A stretch of 64,000 nt of DNA from Serpula lacrymans var. lacrymans S7.9 (GCF_000218685.1 NW_006763297.1:1578249-1642248); one strand, 5' to 3'; counted from the stretch's first letter, positions 25,796 through 39,900 are shown. A program made the numbers and translations. The notes: a model not told the origin generated them from the letters alone.

Positions 25796-26434
25796 GCGGA
25801 TCAGAGTTGACTTTCATTGTGAGTCATCGCATCACGCCCATTCGTTCACTTTAACTTATTGGCGTTTAGGGACTTTTCTGTATGTCTGACACGCGTACAC
25901 TACCCTACTACAGCAAGGATCTCATCGTGCCTTGCACCATTGGATTTTCGGAAGAACGCCCACACTTCATAAGGGGCCCAGGTTTACACTATTGTCGAGA
26001 GCATACCTAAGCTTATATGGACTATATCTCGTCCCAGTCTCGATCCTAGTATCAATAGATTATGCTCGTTGAATGCCCTAATTAAGAGGTAGGAGGCTCT
26101 TGGGTAGTATGGTAACTTGTCTCTAGCTTCAGATGTAGCAATGTACTAGTTTATGGTATACTTGGCGATATATTATAAGAATAATAATCTTATAAAGCAT
26201 TTGTACACTCCGTATTTTACCTTTTCCTTAAATACACGACGCTTACTGGCGACAATGACTCCACTGCTACATTGCGAGACCTACAATTTAGCAAAAGGTT
26301 TGGATCATCTGGGTCAGCCTTTCAGAGTCCAGCTCTGGATATCTTGGCTCGATGCAGCATTTGAACGGACGCGGACGGCTGTTATTATTACCAGGAAATC
26401 AGGTACGAGTCCACGATAGAAATCTTAAAACGGC
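25796..26434. other. tail-to-tail intergenic stretch
   Basis: Between VPS37 and the P450 stop codon. Just before 26435 a second frame on the minus strand could encode a P450-like tail (RFKISIVDS, about 26395-26432); see the P450 entry. Otherwise AT-rich, with no gene seen. Confidence 0.4.
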
Positions 26435-28469
26435 TTACATAGCTAATCCAGTCGACCATTCCGGCTCGACTTCTATATCTCTACCCAGCTCATCTTTCGC
26501 TTTTCTGATGCTAAAGACAGCTAGCATGGAGACAATCCCCGCCCAGATCGATGCGTCAGCGACATACCGACCTACGCAGTTCCTTCTGCCAAACCCGAAG
26601 ATGACGCCCATGGTATCGTCGTTGAGCTTGCCATCAGGTAGAAAGAACCGTTCAGGTCTGAACTCAGATGGGTTGGGGTATTTGTCTTCGTTGTGTGTGA
26701 TAGCCCTGCATTATTAAACAAAATAATAAGGGTCAAGTGATGTGGTATTCGTAAGAACATGGGCACCATATGTTTGCGATTACCAATGCTCCTATCCTGA
26801 CATTAATTTGACCACATCGAGATTAAAATTGAATTTGTTACACACCTTTGGGTATATAGTAACCTTCAAATATGTCGCTCTCCGTGGTAGCATGAGGAAG
26901 ACCTGCTCGATTATGATTAAGCAGTTGAAAATCCACAGGACGACACTTACCCAGAGGCACTACAGGGAACCATCTAAGAGTCTCCCGAACGAGTGCTTCA
27001 ACATAAGGTAATGATGGTCTATCACTAAAATCTGGAAGTCTGTCTCGACCCACTACCAAGTCGATTTCTTCCTGAGCCTTCCTTTGAATCTCGGGATGTT
27101 CGAACATCGCGAGGACAAAAACTTGAAAGGTCGATGCTGACTAGTTTTTGCCTTTCATGGAAAGAACTACTGACGTGACTAAATGCAACTCACGGATTCT
27201 GACGCGGCTGTAGACGAACGGTAAATAAGACAATGTAAGCAGGAGAATATTGGTATTACTTACCACCATACGCAGTAGCAGAAGCGTGCTTGAGTGCAAG
27301 TTCGTGAGAATCGTCCTCTTTTTCTCGGCTAAGTATATCAGAAACCATGGAGGGTGCCGCTGTACCTGCAGTCTGCGTCTTATTCAGAGAACCATTAATT
27401 AATCAAGATTAAAAATCCGTACGAGGCTGCTCTTCGTATATTTGAAGGGAAGCTCCACCATTTCCGCAGTGACTTTTCGACATTCGATAGCATCGCGCTG
27501 GAAACCCGCCCCAGGGAACCATGAAGGAAGATGGCGTACTGCAAGGTCGTGTCAACTTCATGGTGAAGGTATGTCGCGTGAAACATGTGCTCACGAAATG
27601 GTAGTGCGTCGAGGATGGAAGCTACCTCGGGCCGCAATGCCTTGACAATCATGTCCACACTACGTTCCACAATTGTCACTAAAGGATCATGTCTTGGGGA
27701 TGGGTCATAACCATAAGTCGCTGCCATGATGATCGCTGTCGAACACCTAGTCCATGGCATTGTCAGCATTGCTACTGTAAGAACGCATTTTGCTTGTTTT
27801 TGCGCTTGCCAATGGCCCTCACGTCTGCATGTGTTCACTATAGTCTTCTGGTGTTTCGAACAAGTTTAGTAGCATCTGATGAACTTTGGAGAGCTGCATA
27901 GGCCGATAGGTGAGAGATGCTTCTGCTCTGAAGGCTTGATGAAACAAGCGTCTGTGTAATCGCCATTCATCACCGTATGCGAGGAATAGCGAATTGAAGC
28001 CCCATCCAAAGCTACAATTGAAAGACATGGGTGCGATCCTCTGTTGGAATATGTGGATGGTTTACATACAGATGGTTGCTAATGTGCTGTGGTCTGTCTG
28101 AATAGTTGTACGAACGCCGCTCGAGGAGAGCTTTTGTTAATCTCTCTGAGTTTAAGATAATGATGTCCCGAGTCAGAACACGACAGTGGACGAGATCGCC
28201 TGGTGAAGTGATATTTGAGATACAACTAAAGTGAACTAGTTGGCAGACGCACCATAAATTTTCCCCCATTGCATGTAAGTGACCCAAGGTTCGTTTGGGC
28301 TGATGCTGAACATGTTTCCCACTATAGGCCAAGGTCGAGGACCAGGCGGCATTGGCATCTTTGCCATCCTTCTCACCAGATTCCTTGCAAGGATAAAAGA
28401 GAGTGTAACGCCTAGGAAGAGGCTGAGAGCGACTGTATACATGTCTGGTGATAGAAAGTAAGCAGACAT
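26435..28469 (-). CDS. cytochrome P450 monooxygenase
   Basis: Membrane-anchored microsomal P450 of about 520 residues, many exons. An N-terminal helix (YTVALSLFLGVTLSFILA) is followed by the proline hinge MPPGPRPWPIVGN. Other hallmarks are WRLHRRLFHQAF (C-helix), LPSWFPGAGFQRDA, a degenerate I-helix AYGAASESSASTFQ, ETLRWFP (ExxR), FRPERF and the haem loop FGFGRRNCVGRY with its cysteine. The I-helix lacks the common AGxDTT but keeps Ser-Thr. Related mushroom families include CYP5144 and CYP5150; I cannot assign one. The frame stops at GLAM, about 10-15 residues short of a typical C-terminus, while the next frame continues RFKISIVDS. ATG at 28469 was chosen; upstream in-frame codons are non-ATG. 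Substrate unknown. Confidence 0.88.
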
Positions 28470-29041
28470 GCCGGTGGTCAAACTGGCGACTGGCGACTTG
28501 ATGATGCTCGGCGTTTACGCGTTTCTCAAACTTGCACAATATTAATAATATTCCAGTTCAGCACACGAAGCAGTGCTATCTTTTTGGTGGCACAGATTTG
28601 GTGTATATGATATTGCTCCCAGTCGTCATACCTACTGCTGTAGAGAAGTTTTGGTCGAGGGAGAGATGGGAGACTAAGGGAGATGAGAAAGCACGGTGTA
28701 CGTGTGATGCTGTAGGTCAATATTTTGGTTATCACTGGGCCCTTGTCAGAGAGTGGTACCAGTGGCTGCAATATTCAAGCTAAAGTGGCACCACCAACCG
28801 CAGTCAATGGGCCTGGCTAGGAACGAGGCTATATGGATTAGTCAGCCGACATATTTCGGCGCCAACTCGTTCCCGCCAAACGGGTTACCGTGGCTGAAGA
28901 GTGTGGCCGAGGTTCAGTTCACACCAACGACAAGCAGCCCCAGGCTTGTCCTTATTCTGTCCTATTACCCTATCTGTGAGGAAACAGTCTTCAGTTTCGA
29001 TATCTCTTGTTTCTTCTGCACCCTGGCGATCCTCCTGGCGA
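28470..29041. other. divergent promoter region, P450 and Sec7-PH gene
   Basis: About 570 bp between two divergent starts. No additional gene seen. The frame open upstream of 29042 lacks an ATG and is treated as leader. Confidence 0.4.
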
Positions 29042-32000
29042 ATGGTTGGTATTCTTGGCTTGGGCGGAAAGAGTCTCTCCAGCGTTGAGGCTCGACGTTC
29101 AGACTCCTCTCGTCCTCCCCCTGCCCACATTGGCAGAGACAGTCCATCTTACGTCCCCTTTCCTGATTCTGCATCCCCCACCAGAGATATTCCTCCCACC
29201 TCCACCCAGCCAAACTCCCACTTTTTCTCATTGCCTCTCTGGCGAAAACGCGTACTTCCAGCTGCCTTTCCTGTTCGCAGAATATCGGAGGGTCCTCGAA
29301 CTCTCGACCCAGAACTTACTTCTCACACACTTCTCAGCAATCCTGTGCTGCAAAAAGATCTGCCTCCTACACCGTCAAATAGTGCACCCAGCCTTTCAAA
29401 TGGACATTCTATCGCGAAGCTGGACAAGAGAGTGGGAAACACCCTCGATGACCAAGTTATCTCAGGACCTCCCATCCCATGCTCTCCTTATCCTCGCGTC
29501 ACCTCACACCAGTCCTCTAAAGTAGACCTTTCCTTACCTTCCCCCCCTCGTTCCACAACTGTCCTCGCACATACCGCTCTTCAAGTAGGAGTGCCTCCCG
29601 TTATACCTCGTGCTTCTGTTTCATCTGTCCAAGAAGTTCACACAGCTCAGGTCGCGCCCCTGACGCCATTTTCTCAGTCTCGAGACTCGAAGCCTGATCT
29701 GCGGCATAGCAAAAGTTGTCATTCTATAAGATCAGCCGACATCCGTGACACTCCATATATGTCCGAGTTCGGACAAATAACTGGAACCCGTGGCGTCTCC
29801 TTTGCGTCTGATGCGAATACCCAGAATGCGCCGCATACCAACTCAAGGAGTCTCTTTCGTAGACCTTCTTTCTGGTCAGGCAAGAAGGTTGAATCTTCTC
29901 CAGGGTCAGTCAAGCATCGTCTTGTCCCACCTGATCTTTCCGCTCTACCTATGGTCCGAACCACGTCTCCGATGGACATCGAATTCCCGTCGTCCGCCTC
30001 ATTACAAAACCAAGGCATGCGTACACCTTCAAGTTTGTCCAGACGTCATTCAGAGAAGGGAAGGAAACCTGTTTTATCTTCATCCAATGGTCCTGTTCCG
30101 GAGTTACCAATAGCAAATGCCTCAGCTCGACCACCTCCTCGTCATCGCCCAGCAACCGCAGATCCCTCGTCTCCACATTCACCTCGTACAAATAAACGAC
30201 CTTCTACTGCGGGTGCGGGTTCATCTTTGCGTGCTCCTTCTTCCTTCGAGCAGCGTCCGGCTACGGCAGGCCCTTCGTCACGCAGTCGTACCCACTCGGT
30301 TTTTCAACCTGGTTCCTCGGAAACTTCTCGTCCGCAGAAAAACGTCGCCCCTCCTTCATCTATTCTCTCATCTCTACCTCACGATCCACGTAATCGACCT
30401 CGCTCTCTCACGAACCCGCCTCTTCTGCATCGCTTGTCTGTAAATATCCTTGCTTCAACGCCACCTCCGAGGACAAAAACGACTGGGTTTTTCGATAATA
30501 CATTTTCTGCGTCGCCTATATCAACCTCACCTCGGCAAGTACCCGTCAAACCGCCAATAGAGATCCCCAAACCAAAATTGGGGGAAGAATCGCCAGATGC
30601 CTATCTACATAAACTCCTTGCGTTGATCAGCAAAGCTGAAGTGGCAGGGATACTTGCGTCGAGGTGAGCGTTCTTGTTTATGTATCAGATCACTTTATAG
30701 GTACTCATCAATGGTTATTTTCATTATTGCAGTGGTGATTCTTTTTATATGGATTCCTTGAAGTTATACATGGATCAATTCAGCTTTTTGGGAGATCCTC
30801 TTGACGTGGCTGTCCGCAAATTGCTGATGGACGTGACATTACCTCGAGAGACGCAGCAAATTGATAGAGTCATTGAAGCTTTTGCAAAGAGATACCTGCG
30901 ATGCAACCCAGATCTGTTTACCAGTGATGGTCTGCTACATTCTCTTCCACTGCAGATGAAAAATTTAAGCTGACAGGACATCAATTACAGACCACCCATA
31001 CATTCTTGCTTTCAGCTTAATTATGTTGCATACGGATGCGTTCAATAAACTTAACAAGCGGAAAATGTCCAAAGCTGATTATATCAAAAATACATCGCTT
31101 CCGGGCGTTCCTCCTGAAGTCCTAGATGTGAGTATACAGGATTCGTGACAAGCGTCTAATTAACCTTTTGTCTTACAGTGTTTTTATGATAACATTGTGT
31201 TCGCGCCATTCATCTTTATAGAGGATGCATTAGACGCAAACAACCATCAAGGCCCGATGCTTGAAGGAGCTACTCCGCGGGTATTCTCGGCTGCAGGCAC
31301 GCAGCCTCCCAGTCCGCTTCCTTCGGGTGGGACTACGACTACTTTGTTCGGTAGGGCAAAGATCGATCCTTATTATCTTATAACCCGTGTACGCTATGAA
31401 ACTTTTTTCAAGTCGAGTCACGGCTTTACTAAATCTTCATATTTCTAGAATCTCCTCGGTCCTCTTCGCGTCAATGTCGAAGCTTTGGTACCCGCAGAGA
31501 ATCCATATTCACATCAAGGAACTACTGGTCCCTTGAATGGAGAAGAGTTATTGCATGCCTTTACACACGCTATCGTGATCGAAATGGGCATCGTTGACAA
31601 TAACCGTCTTCCATCTGCATTTTTCGGCCTGAATGTTGCGGGCATGCCTAGTCCTATGCTAGCCGGTGTTGGAGCTCTTCCAGAGATCCCACCCTCGACG
31701 GGTCAAGTTTGGACACTTAAAGTCACCAAGGTCGGGCTACTTAATCGTAAGGATGAAATCCTTGAAGGCGGAAAGAAGGTTTCGAATCGCAAATGGAAAC
31801 CGTTCAGTGTGATACTTACTAAATCTCAACTCCTCCTATTTCGCGATACGAATTGGGCAGCTGCATTGCTTTCTCGGACCACTAACGTTGGGAACCGAGT
31901 TCCATACCCTCAGACTTCAATCTTTAGGCCTGATGAGCTCTTCTCAATTAAAGACGCTGTTGCGGTGTATGATAAGAGTTACACAAAGGTATGTCGTGTT

Positions 32001-33432
32001 ATTCTTTGATCAAGATTTTGGGACTCAGTAGTCTTCGTTGCAGCATGTGAACGCGTTCCGCCTCGTCTTGGCAGATGGTCGACATATCTTATTCCAAACG
32101 TCGGATGAGAAAGAGCTCAATGAATGGATATCTCGCATTAATTATGCCAGTACCTTCAGGTCGACTGGCGTGAGAATGCGTTCGTTGGGCATGTCAGGGA
32201 AAGATGTCGAATTGACGGGAGTTGCCGCGGCCAATTCCCATCTTCATGACATACAACGTCAAAACCATCAAGCTCAGCCTAAAGTTCACTCCTTTGGCCA
32301 ACGTGCCCTGAACGACTCCACGGATATGTCTTCGCCTAATAATGTGGAGGAGCCATGGAGATCGATGCAGAGTCGCAGAGTCACGATGATGAGTGGCCGA
32401 CAGGATGTAGACCTGGAGATCCCTGTTGATCCTGGGATTGAAGGGGCCTATCAGTTTAAGGCCACCTTTGATCAAGTCAAGGCTGAGCTCGCGGCTGGTT
32501 ACTGGTACTCGGGCGAACCGCATATTGTACCGGAATCAGGATCTCGTCCCAACTCTGAATTTTCCGTGAATTCTCCTGCCTCTACGCCAGATGGTGACAC
32601 GTCACGAGGATCATCTCGATCTCAATTGATTCGACCCAAAGTGGAGGATTTGGAAACCCAGTTGACTACCAAGATATCACAGCTTGACACCAACATGCGG
32701 TTCGTTCGTAATGTGGGTATCATGACACCATTCCAGAAGGCTACTCGTGATCGATTGCAAGATGCGGTTCAGAACACCTCGAAGAAAGTCATGCAGCTGC
32801 GACTTGATATGGCGCGACTCATTTGCCATCGCAATGTCCTTCTTAATGATCTGGCTGAGGAAGAAAGGACTTTCCATCGGACGAAAACCTTGGCTCTTCA
32901 AGCTGCAACGGAGACTCTGCAGAGCTCTAGTGCACAGAATGTACTAAGGATGAGTTTTGACGCCCAAGATGTGACCGTAGGAGAATCCTCGGCCGCACCA
33001 TCCCCAGATACACCCGATCAATCAAAAACGGAGTCGTCTATGTGTAATTCACTAGATTCCGCTTTAGATCTTGGACTTGACTGGTCATCATCTGTTGAGG
33101 ACATGGCAGCGTTGCACTTTTTGAACGCATCTCACGAAACGGACTCTCCCGTGACCGAAGGAGGTTGTAGTTCGATTGGACACGGCGAGTTGAACATGTC
33201 TGGACGCATGATTGGTCGAACAAGCAGTGACCCAGCAACACTGGTTGATCAAGGAGGTCGCGACTCGCAGACAGAGCTAGCTGAAGAGTGGAACAAGACT
33301 CGGGCAGCGAAGCGAGTGTCGCTCGTGCGACTACCAACTGATTTCCGAGTGCCTACTTTGCTAGGAAAGCAACATCGTCCAGGCGAAGATGGAATCTCAA
33401 CAGTAGTCGAAGACGTTGCCTCGCGGTGGTGA
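29042..33432 (+). CDS. Sec7-PH domain Arf guanine-nucleotide exchange factor (EFA6/Yel1-like)
   Basis: Activator of an Arf-family GTPase, probably at the plasma membrane. About 1,360 residues. A Ser/Pro-rich N-terminus of ~500 residues is predicted to be disordered. The Sec7 domain spans exons 1-3: LALISKAEVAGILASSGDSF, LYMDQFSFLGDPLDVAVRKL, then PRETQQIDRVIEAFAKRY with the catalytic glutamate, and ILAFSLIMLHTDAFNKLNKR. A PH domain follows (WTLKVTKVGLLNRKDE through RHILFQTSDEKELNEWISRI). A helical, coiled-coil-like region around 32630-32920 comes next, and the order Sec7-PH-helices is that of EFA6. Five introns join in frame, including TSD|DHPYIL. The start is the first in-frame ATG. The C-terminal 200 residues are acidic and Ser-rich. 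Confidence 0.87.
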
Positions 33433-33953
33433 TATAATGATTCATGAGATGGCGATTGACAGGTCGAAAGGACTGATAGGAATATTAGCGATTTTCTAAT
33501 CATTATAGTATGGTCTATTGTACGTGATAGCATGGATATTCCCTTCCTGATGAAATGACAGCGTGGGCTTTTAATCTAGGTCTTTAATCACTGCTTGAGC
33601 GAAAGAGGCTGTATTGGGAGAGGGTGTTGTAGAAAGCATGTGTGTGGTAGTGCAGCAGTGGAGTGGACGAGGGCTATATTGACTGTTGATAGGGATGTTA
33701 TTGCTATTTCGTTGTATGGCAGACCTGAATTGATAGAGGAACGCCACTGTCGGAATCACGCGGTGGTGGTGACTGCGGATAACGTACCTGATCGAATACA
33801 GAGAATTTCAGGTGGCTGTGCCCTACCCCAGATTCGGTAGTCCCTTTAGCTTTTCTTCTTCTCTTTTCTCTCCCAGTCGCTGTCTAGTCACTGTGTTTGT
33901 CGCTGTCATCATCGTAATTGTCCTTCTCGACGTCGTCGTCGCCGTCGAGCACG
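33433..33953. other. intergenic stretch upstream of the methyltransferase gene
   Basis: 3' flank of the Sec7-PH gene and promoter of the next gene. A pyrimidine-rich stretch (CTTTTCTTCTTCTCTTTTCTC, from about 33849) marks the likely core promoter. No further gene seen. Confidence 0.4.
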
Positions 33954-36900
33954 ATGTTGAGCCCGTATCCCCTCAGCCTCCGCTCGTCGTCGACACCTCC
34001 TCGCTCCCGTGTGAAGCCCAAACCACCACCGTCTGATGCACCCACTGACAGCGATAAACCACGTCTTCGAGGTCATGCCACAACCCCCCTAATCACGACC
34101 ATGAAATCCTTCACAACGTCGCCAACATCCTCGCCAACATCGGCAAAAAGGAGGTCCCCTTTCTCGCGCTCCCGCCGACGCTCACCCACCCCTCAAATAC
34201 TATCGCCGCACTCCGAAGCACCGACTGCATTCCCGACCATATCCCAGTCTGAATGCGAAGGGTCTGTTCCCCCGCGTCCGCCAAGAAATCCAGAGAGGCT
34301 GAAGCGGACGTATAGCTTCAATACCACCAATCATTCTGACGGTCCACCCAAGTCGATACCCGTATGTGTGTTCCACGTGGTCTTACTTTTCTTGCCTCTT
34401 ATCACGTTTTCCAGTTTATCCAGAGGCGACGGAGCACGAATAGTAAATCACGTTCAGCGTCTTTGCTCCCTACCCCTGGTGGTTCTCCTCGCGGCTCTCC
34501 TTCCGTCTCGTTCTCTCATTCTCAGCCACCACCACCACCAGCTCACCCTCTTGCGAAATCGCACAAGGCTCATCAGTCTGTACAAACAGTTGCTGGTGTC
34601 GCTATCGGCTCATCTGTTATCCCTCCATCTGTGATGCCTGATCCTTCGTTTGTGTCTCGTCAACCCGAGTCATCTTCCCGCCCTCGTTCGACATCTGCCG
34701 CGACAAACTTATCTCAATCCACCCGTCCTTCTATCTCCACGCGCACCTCTACGCGCCAATCAACTTCAACCCAAACGTCAGATCCTACAACCCATTCACC
34801 CTCTATCCCTTCTCAAGATTCAAAGTTCAACACGACTGAACGTGCTATACTCGCAGAATTACAAGCAGCGGTAGCAGCACGCGCTGCACAATTCGTCTAC
34901 AAGGGTCATCCTGGTCCGGCGAGCGCTACGGGCGGAGCGTTCGGGCTCCAGAGAAAACAAAGCACAGAACGCGTGTCTAACCGGTCCAAAAGATCTATCA
35001 CCTCGCATACAACCACACTCCCAGCTGATAGTCCAGCCAGAAATAGCACAGATGCCACTACCCGCAGTACTTCCGATGTGCTGGCAAGTCTTGACGTACA
35101 TGGCGGCCTTGACAACTCTAGAAGGAGACATCATCCCCACGTTACTCGCGAGGTTCCCTATCCAAGGAGCTATGAGCGGGGCGTCATCGACTTGTAAGTT
35201 TCCTGTCCTTTGCTAATTAGCGAGTTGAAAGTAGTGGTTTGCGTGAAGTTTACTTGTAAGATACGAATGTATATGGATCCGGGGAGTCTATTTCAGGTCG
35301 CGTGACATGCACCTCTCCGCACCAGCGGAAAAACTGGCTCTACATAAACGCTAACCCTGTATCACAATTGATATTTTTCTTGTCATTTTCCTATATCAAC
35401 GCATCATCATCAATTCACACTGACACTGTTGTGAAACAGGGATGTTTGGGAAACCCTTTGGTGCAAACAAACGTGTGGAAGTGTAACATGGCATGTCTTC
35501 GAAGAGGCCCCTACGAAAGTGTGAGTCTTTGTTGTTCTTCATTTTGACTTTGATTTGTTATACGATATCTCGTGAATGCGATTGTTGGAGTGGTGCCGTT
35601 CTGTTACACGAGTAGGTCAAATCTTTGTGTGGATGATCAGCATACGCGAGAAAGTATAAAATCGATTCACGCATGAGATGCTCTCTCTCGAGCAGAACGA
35701 GATCTTCACTTTCTTATGCCATTTTCTATCGTTTTTCCCAGCCTCCTACAATGTTATCCGAGGATACTGACGTTTTCTTCATGTTCGTCAATCCGATTTT
35801 CGCGCATTACGATTCTTTGCTCTTCGCTACACTACCTTTCTCCAAACTCGACGCGTGTTACCTACCACCATTCCAAATCGGAATTATCGCGCTCTGAATA
35901 CTCTCCGGACGCCTTCCACTCTTTTGCGACTCGTCAGCCTCGATATTGGTTGCGGAACGGGCACTTGGATTCTTGAATGCGCAACTACATGGAAGGTGGG
36001 TTTTCGTTCGTGCTTTATATCATATACACCCATTATTCGTTGCTCTCTTGCGTTTTTCGTGTCGACCATCTGCCGTCGCGCAGAAAATGATCTGGCGCAT
36101 AGCATTTGGTGGCCGAAGACGTTTGTAAAATTCGCGGCTTTTGCACAGGGGCGGGGGGAGGTTGGTGCGCTACGAGCCTTCAAACTTTTGATGCGAATAA
36201 GAGTATATATGCGTGCCATGTGTGCTGGTGTATGGCTTGATTGGTTGTTCAGAACATCATGGCATTCTCTTCCTTGTGCCTGCTTGTACGGGATTGCTAG
36301 CTGACTCTAACTTGTTCTTCCCGCATTCATTTTTCACCTGTCGCCATCGCCGTATCCTGCACTACAAATCACGCTACCTCCCCGCCTTCTTTTTGACGCG
36401 CTGCACTTGTGCCGATCTCCACCGAAATCATCTATAGAGATGTCATTTTGTCGGTAAGTCCCCTCTTTCATTGCGGGATGAATCTTCGACTCAGTAAAAT
36501 GAAGGTCTCGACATAGTTCCTCTTCACCCCGATCTGATGCACGTGACTTCACCAGAACTGGCGAGAAGGGTCCAATGGATCCAAGCAAATTTGTGAGTCT
36601 TCTGTCCCGTCTTGTTCATCTTGCACTCGCTCTCGTGGTGTTACTCGCCCATCTCCGGGTAGTCTTCTGCTACACGCATCCCCCCGTTATCATATCTGCG
36701 TACGGCCCATCAAACTCCCATCAATGTACATGACGGAGCACGACGTATAATGTCCACTGATTGGTTGTCACGTTGAAGTGTTCTTTGCCGGAACACATCA
36801 AGGTATCTTGGATCTCGCATCCGATGATGTCGGTAGTCGACCTCCTGGCCATGGTCAGATGCTGATGCTTGTCGATAATATCGGTGTTGTCGGGTGGTCT

Positions 36901-39900
36901 CTTCCCCCCTTCTCTCCATTCGTGCAGCATTGGTTATGATTGGCTACCTTGATGCTTAATGACTAAAGCAGCGGTCGTCATCGCTACATGGAGCCCGTCG
37001 TTCTGGCATATCCCACCTTGATGATATACGCCGTTATGTGGGGTTCTTCAGTGATTGATGCGGTGGATGGTAGCTGTTGGGTTGGGGAAAGGAAGACGAA
37101 GGTGGAGGTGGGGACGTGGATAGGCGGAATAAGGCCTTTTTTTCCAGGGCCTTTTTCCTTTCGCTTCTTTCAAGTCTCGGTTGACTTGAGCTCCGCGCAA
37201 CTTTCTATCAGACTCCTCAGTTTATTTCTCCAAGTCTAATCCGTCGCAGATGACGGGACTTCTTTCGCTTCGCCATACGGTGTTGCGGACGGAATTGCGT
37301 CTCGCTTGTATGTGTGCCGCGGCTGCATTGTGCTTCGGCTGAATTTCGCTTGTTTACTGACTTGGCTTGTGGGCGTTGACATGACTGATACTTGATCATT
37401 GCAGCCTCGAAGGTCTTCCATTCCCAAATGATGAGTTTGATTTTGTGTAAGTTAGATTTCTTCCATTATACCCCTCCCTCCACATGCCCGAATTCGACTT
37501 TGACGGATTAATTCTACAGACACATCAAAAGAATTGCGAGGGGCGTACCGGAGGATAAATGGGATGATTTGTTTGAGGAGATCTCTCGTGTAATGAAGCC
37601 CGGTGGAGCATTGGAGGCGAGTGCTATCTCTGGGATTAGACTGGGATGAATATTTCACCGCACGAGAGAAATTCTAACGTTTTCTTCGCAGATTATTGAG
37701 GAAGACTTGTCATTCCCTGGTAAACCTTCTGATAAATCTCTCGAAACTGGCTACGGCGAGGGAACTGGGGAGAGAAGTGAGGGCGAACTTGTCAATGAGA
37801 AAGGCCAACAAAATGCGGACATCAATAATTCAACACCACATCTTCCAACGTCACATCCATATTCTCCCGACTCTCCCATACCATCCACATTAAAGTTTCG
37901 TCAGAATATCCGCACGCGCGCAAGGACACTTTCAGATCTCTCGCATCCTCGTCTTCGAATGCATGATCTTCCACTGGCATCACCTCCTCCCGACTATCCG
38001 CTCCCACCACCCCCACCTTCGTGCCCACTTCCACCTCCTCCAGGAAATGTAGTACTCGCACCTGATGGGTACCCGCAGCCGCGCCCCCCGCCCAATATTC
38101 CACTACCACCAGTACCCTCTTTTGCACCCTCAGAGTCTAAAAACTCACTATCTTCGACACCTGACTCCCCTGTTCTTGGCACATTCGATGTGGAGCGGCG
38201 AGGTACGGGTGACCCACGGACGCGAGAAAGAGGCGACATTGCGGAGAGACTTCGAGTGTTACAGCGGGATGCTGCAGTCGCTGGAAGAGATAATGAGGGG
38301 GGTAAGAGGAGGAAACTCAGAAGACCTCTGACAGCCGGTTCTATGCCCACGAGCATGGCCTCTACCCCAGGGAGCGAACTTCCTAGCCTTGGCACCAAGC
38401 TGTTCCTCCAGAGGACAATATCTGGTCCAGATCATGGGACAGCAGCAAAAGCTGTCGGGGCAAGGCGCATAGGTGGTCTCGTGAATGCCTCGGGATCCAC
38501 CAGCAGGTTTGTCGAAACTGAGTTTGTTCATAATGTTGGTCGAGGTATCACCGGGAGTGTTGAGACCGAGTCGTCTTCATCTGGTGCTGGATCGTCGTCG
38601 TCAAGCAATTTGCCAGGCTCAACATCAAGTTTGGAATGTGCAACTCCCACTGGTACAAATTCTGCCACACCTACTGGCGTAAAGTCATTTATGCCTACAG
38701 GCGCGAAATCTCCGCCGCGCAACCCGCGCGATCATACAGTGCTCGAGGTAATATATACAGAGATGCATGCGCAGCGATTTGTGAATCTTGCTCCGCTAAG
38801 CTTATTGGCCAACACTGTGGGGACTTGGTTTAAAGGTGGGTTTGAAACATTTTTTTGGTTCCTGTTTCGGATATTATATCCCAATGGAAGGGGTGTTCCT
38901 GAGTCGGCGCTATGGAGTCGCGGGGTAGTTCGCAAAGCAGGTTATGTTTTCTTGACACTGATAACATTTTGATTCTTTGATAGATGTACGTACCCATCCG
39001 CCGATAGTCTTTACGTTCCCTCCTCCAGGCGATGGCTCCTCACAGCAAGGTGGCGTAAATGAGGGGATCACTTTCAGCGAAAATTTGTTTTACAGCAGAA
39101 ACCCTGGGCCTCCAACTAAAACAATTTCCTTGCAGGGTCTTTTACAAGGCGTCTCGCCCTACGCATCCTTAGATGTAACAAGATTCACGGCCTTTTCGCC
39201 CTCGTGGAGGGCTACTTTCAATCACACAGCTAATCAAGATATGGTTCATCTTAACGCCTATGCTAAGGATTACGATGCTTGTGACGAAACAAATATACAG
39301 CCACCGGGGAGCCCAACTTCTGTTCACACTGCCTCAAGTTTGTTCAGTACCCCTCCTTCACTAGGCTCATTCAAAAGCCGCCTGCCTAATGCGATGCTCG
39401 AGGTCGATCTACGGTCGCTTAATCTTCACTTGATGATGCGAGTAAAGGAGATCCTAGCATGTGCGGAGGCGATGTGGGAATGGATAGTTGATTATCAAGA
39501 GCATCTAAGGTCTGGATCCGTGACTTCTCAACGGGCGCAAGGGTTGGGTGCCACAGGGGGCGATGGTGTATCCAAAACGGATACCGGCGGTCAAGATCCG
39601 ATCAAAGCTGCTATCGCGGGGATGACAAGGTCCGACTTTGATGATCTCCTTATCCAGTTTGAGATGTGAGTATCCTCTGCTCCTCTATGTGTCCCAGCGA
39701 GGTAGTCCCTTTACCTCTTCTATGGGCGTCCCTTTGGTTGAATTGGCCTGGACTGGCTTCTGGGTTGATTAGGACTGTGATCCTGCGCCCTCATCGCTGA
39801 CAGTGGATACGCATGTTACGGCAGGCCTCTGTCACCGGGGTGCTTGGTTCTATTTATGTTTCTCCTATGTTTCGCGTTGTTTTGATTGCTGCTAATGGCA

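Noticed and set aside
36593..37404. Hidden gene in the 812 nt intron of the methyltransferase gene
   Set aside because: Short ORFs on both strands have no motif, and the flanking exons join cleanly without it.
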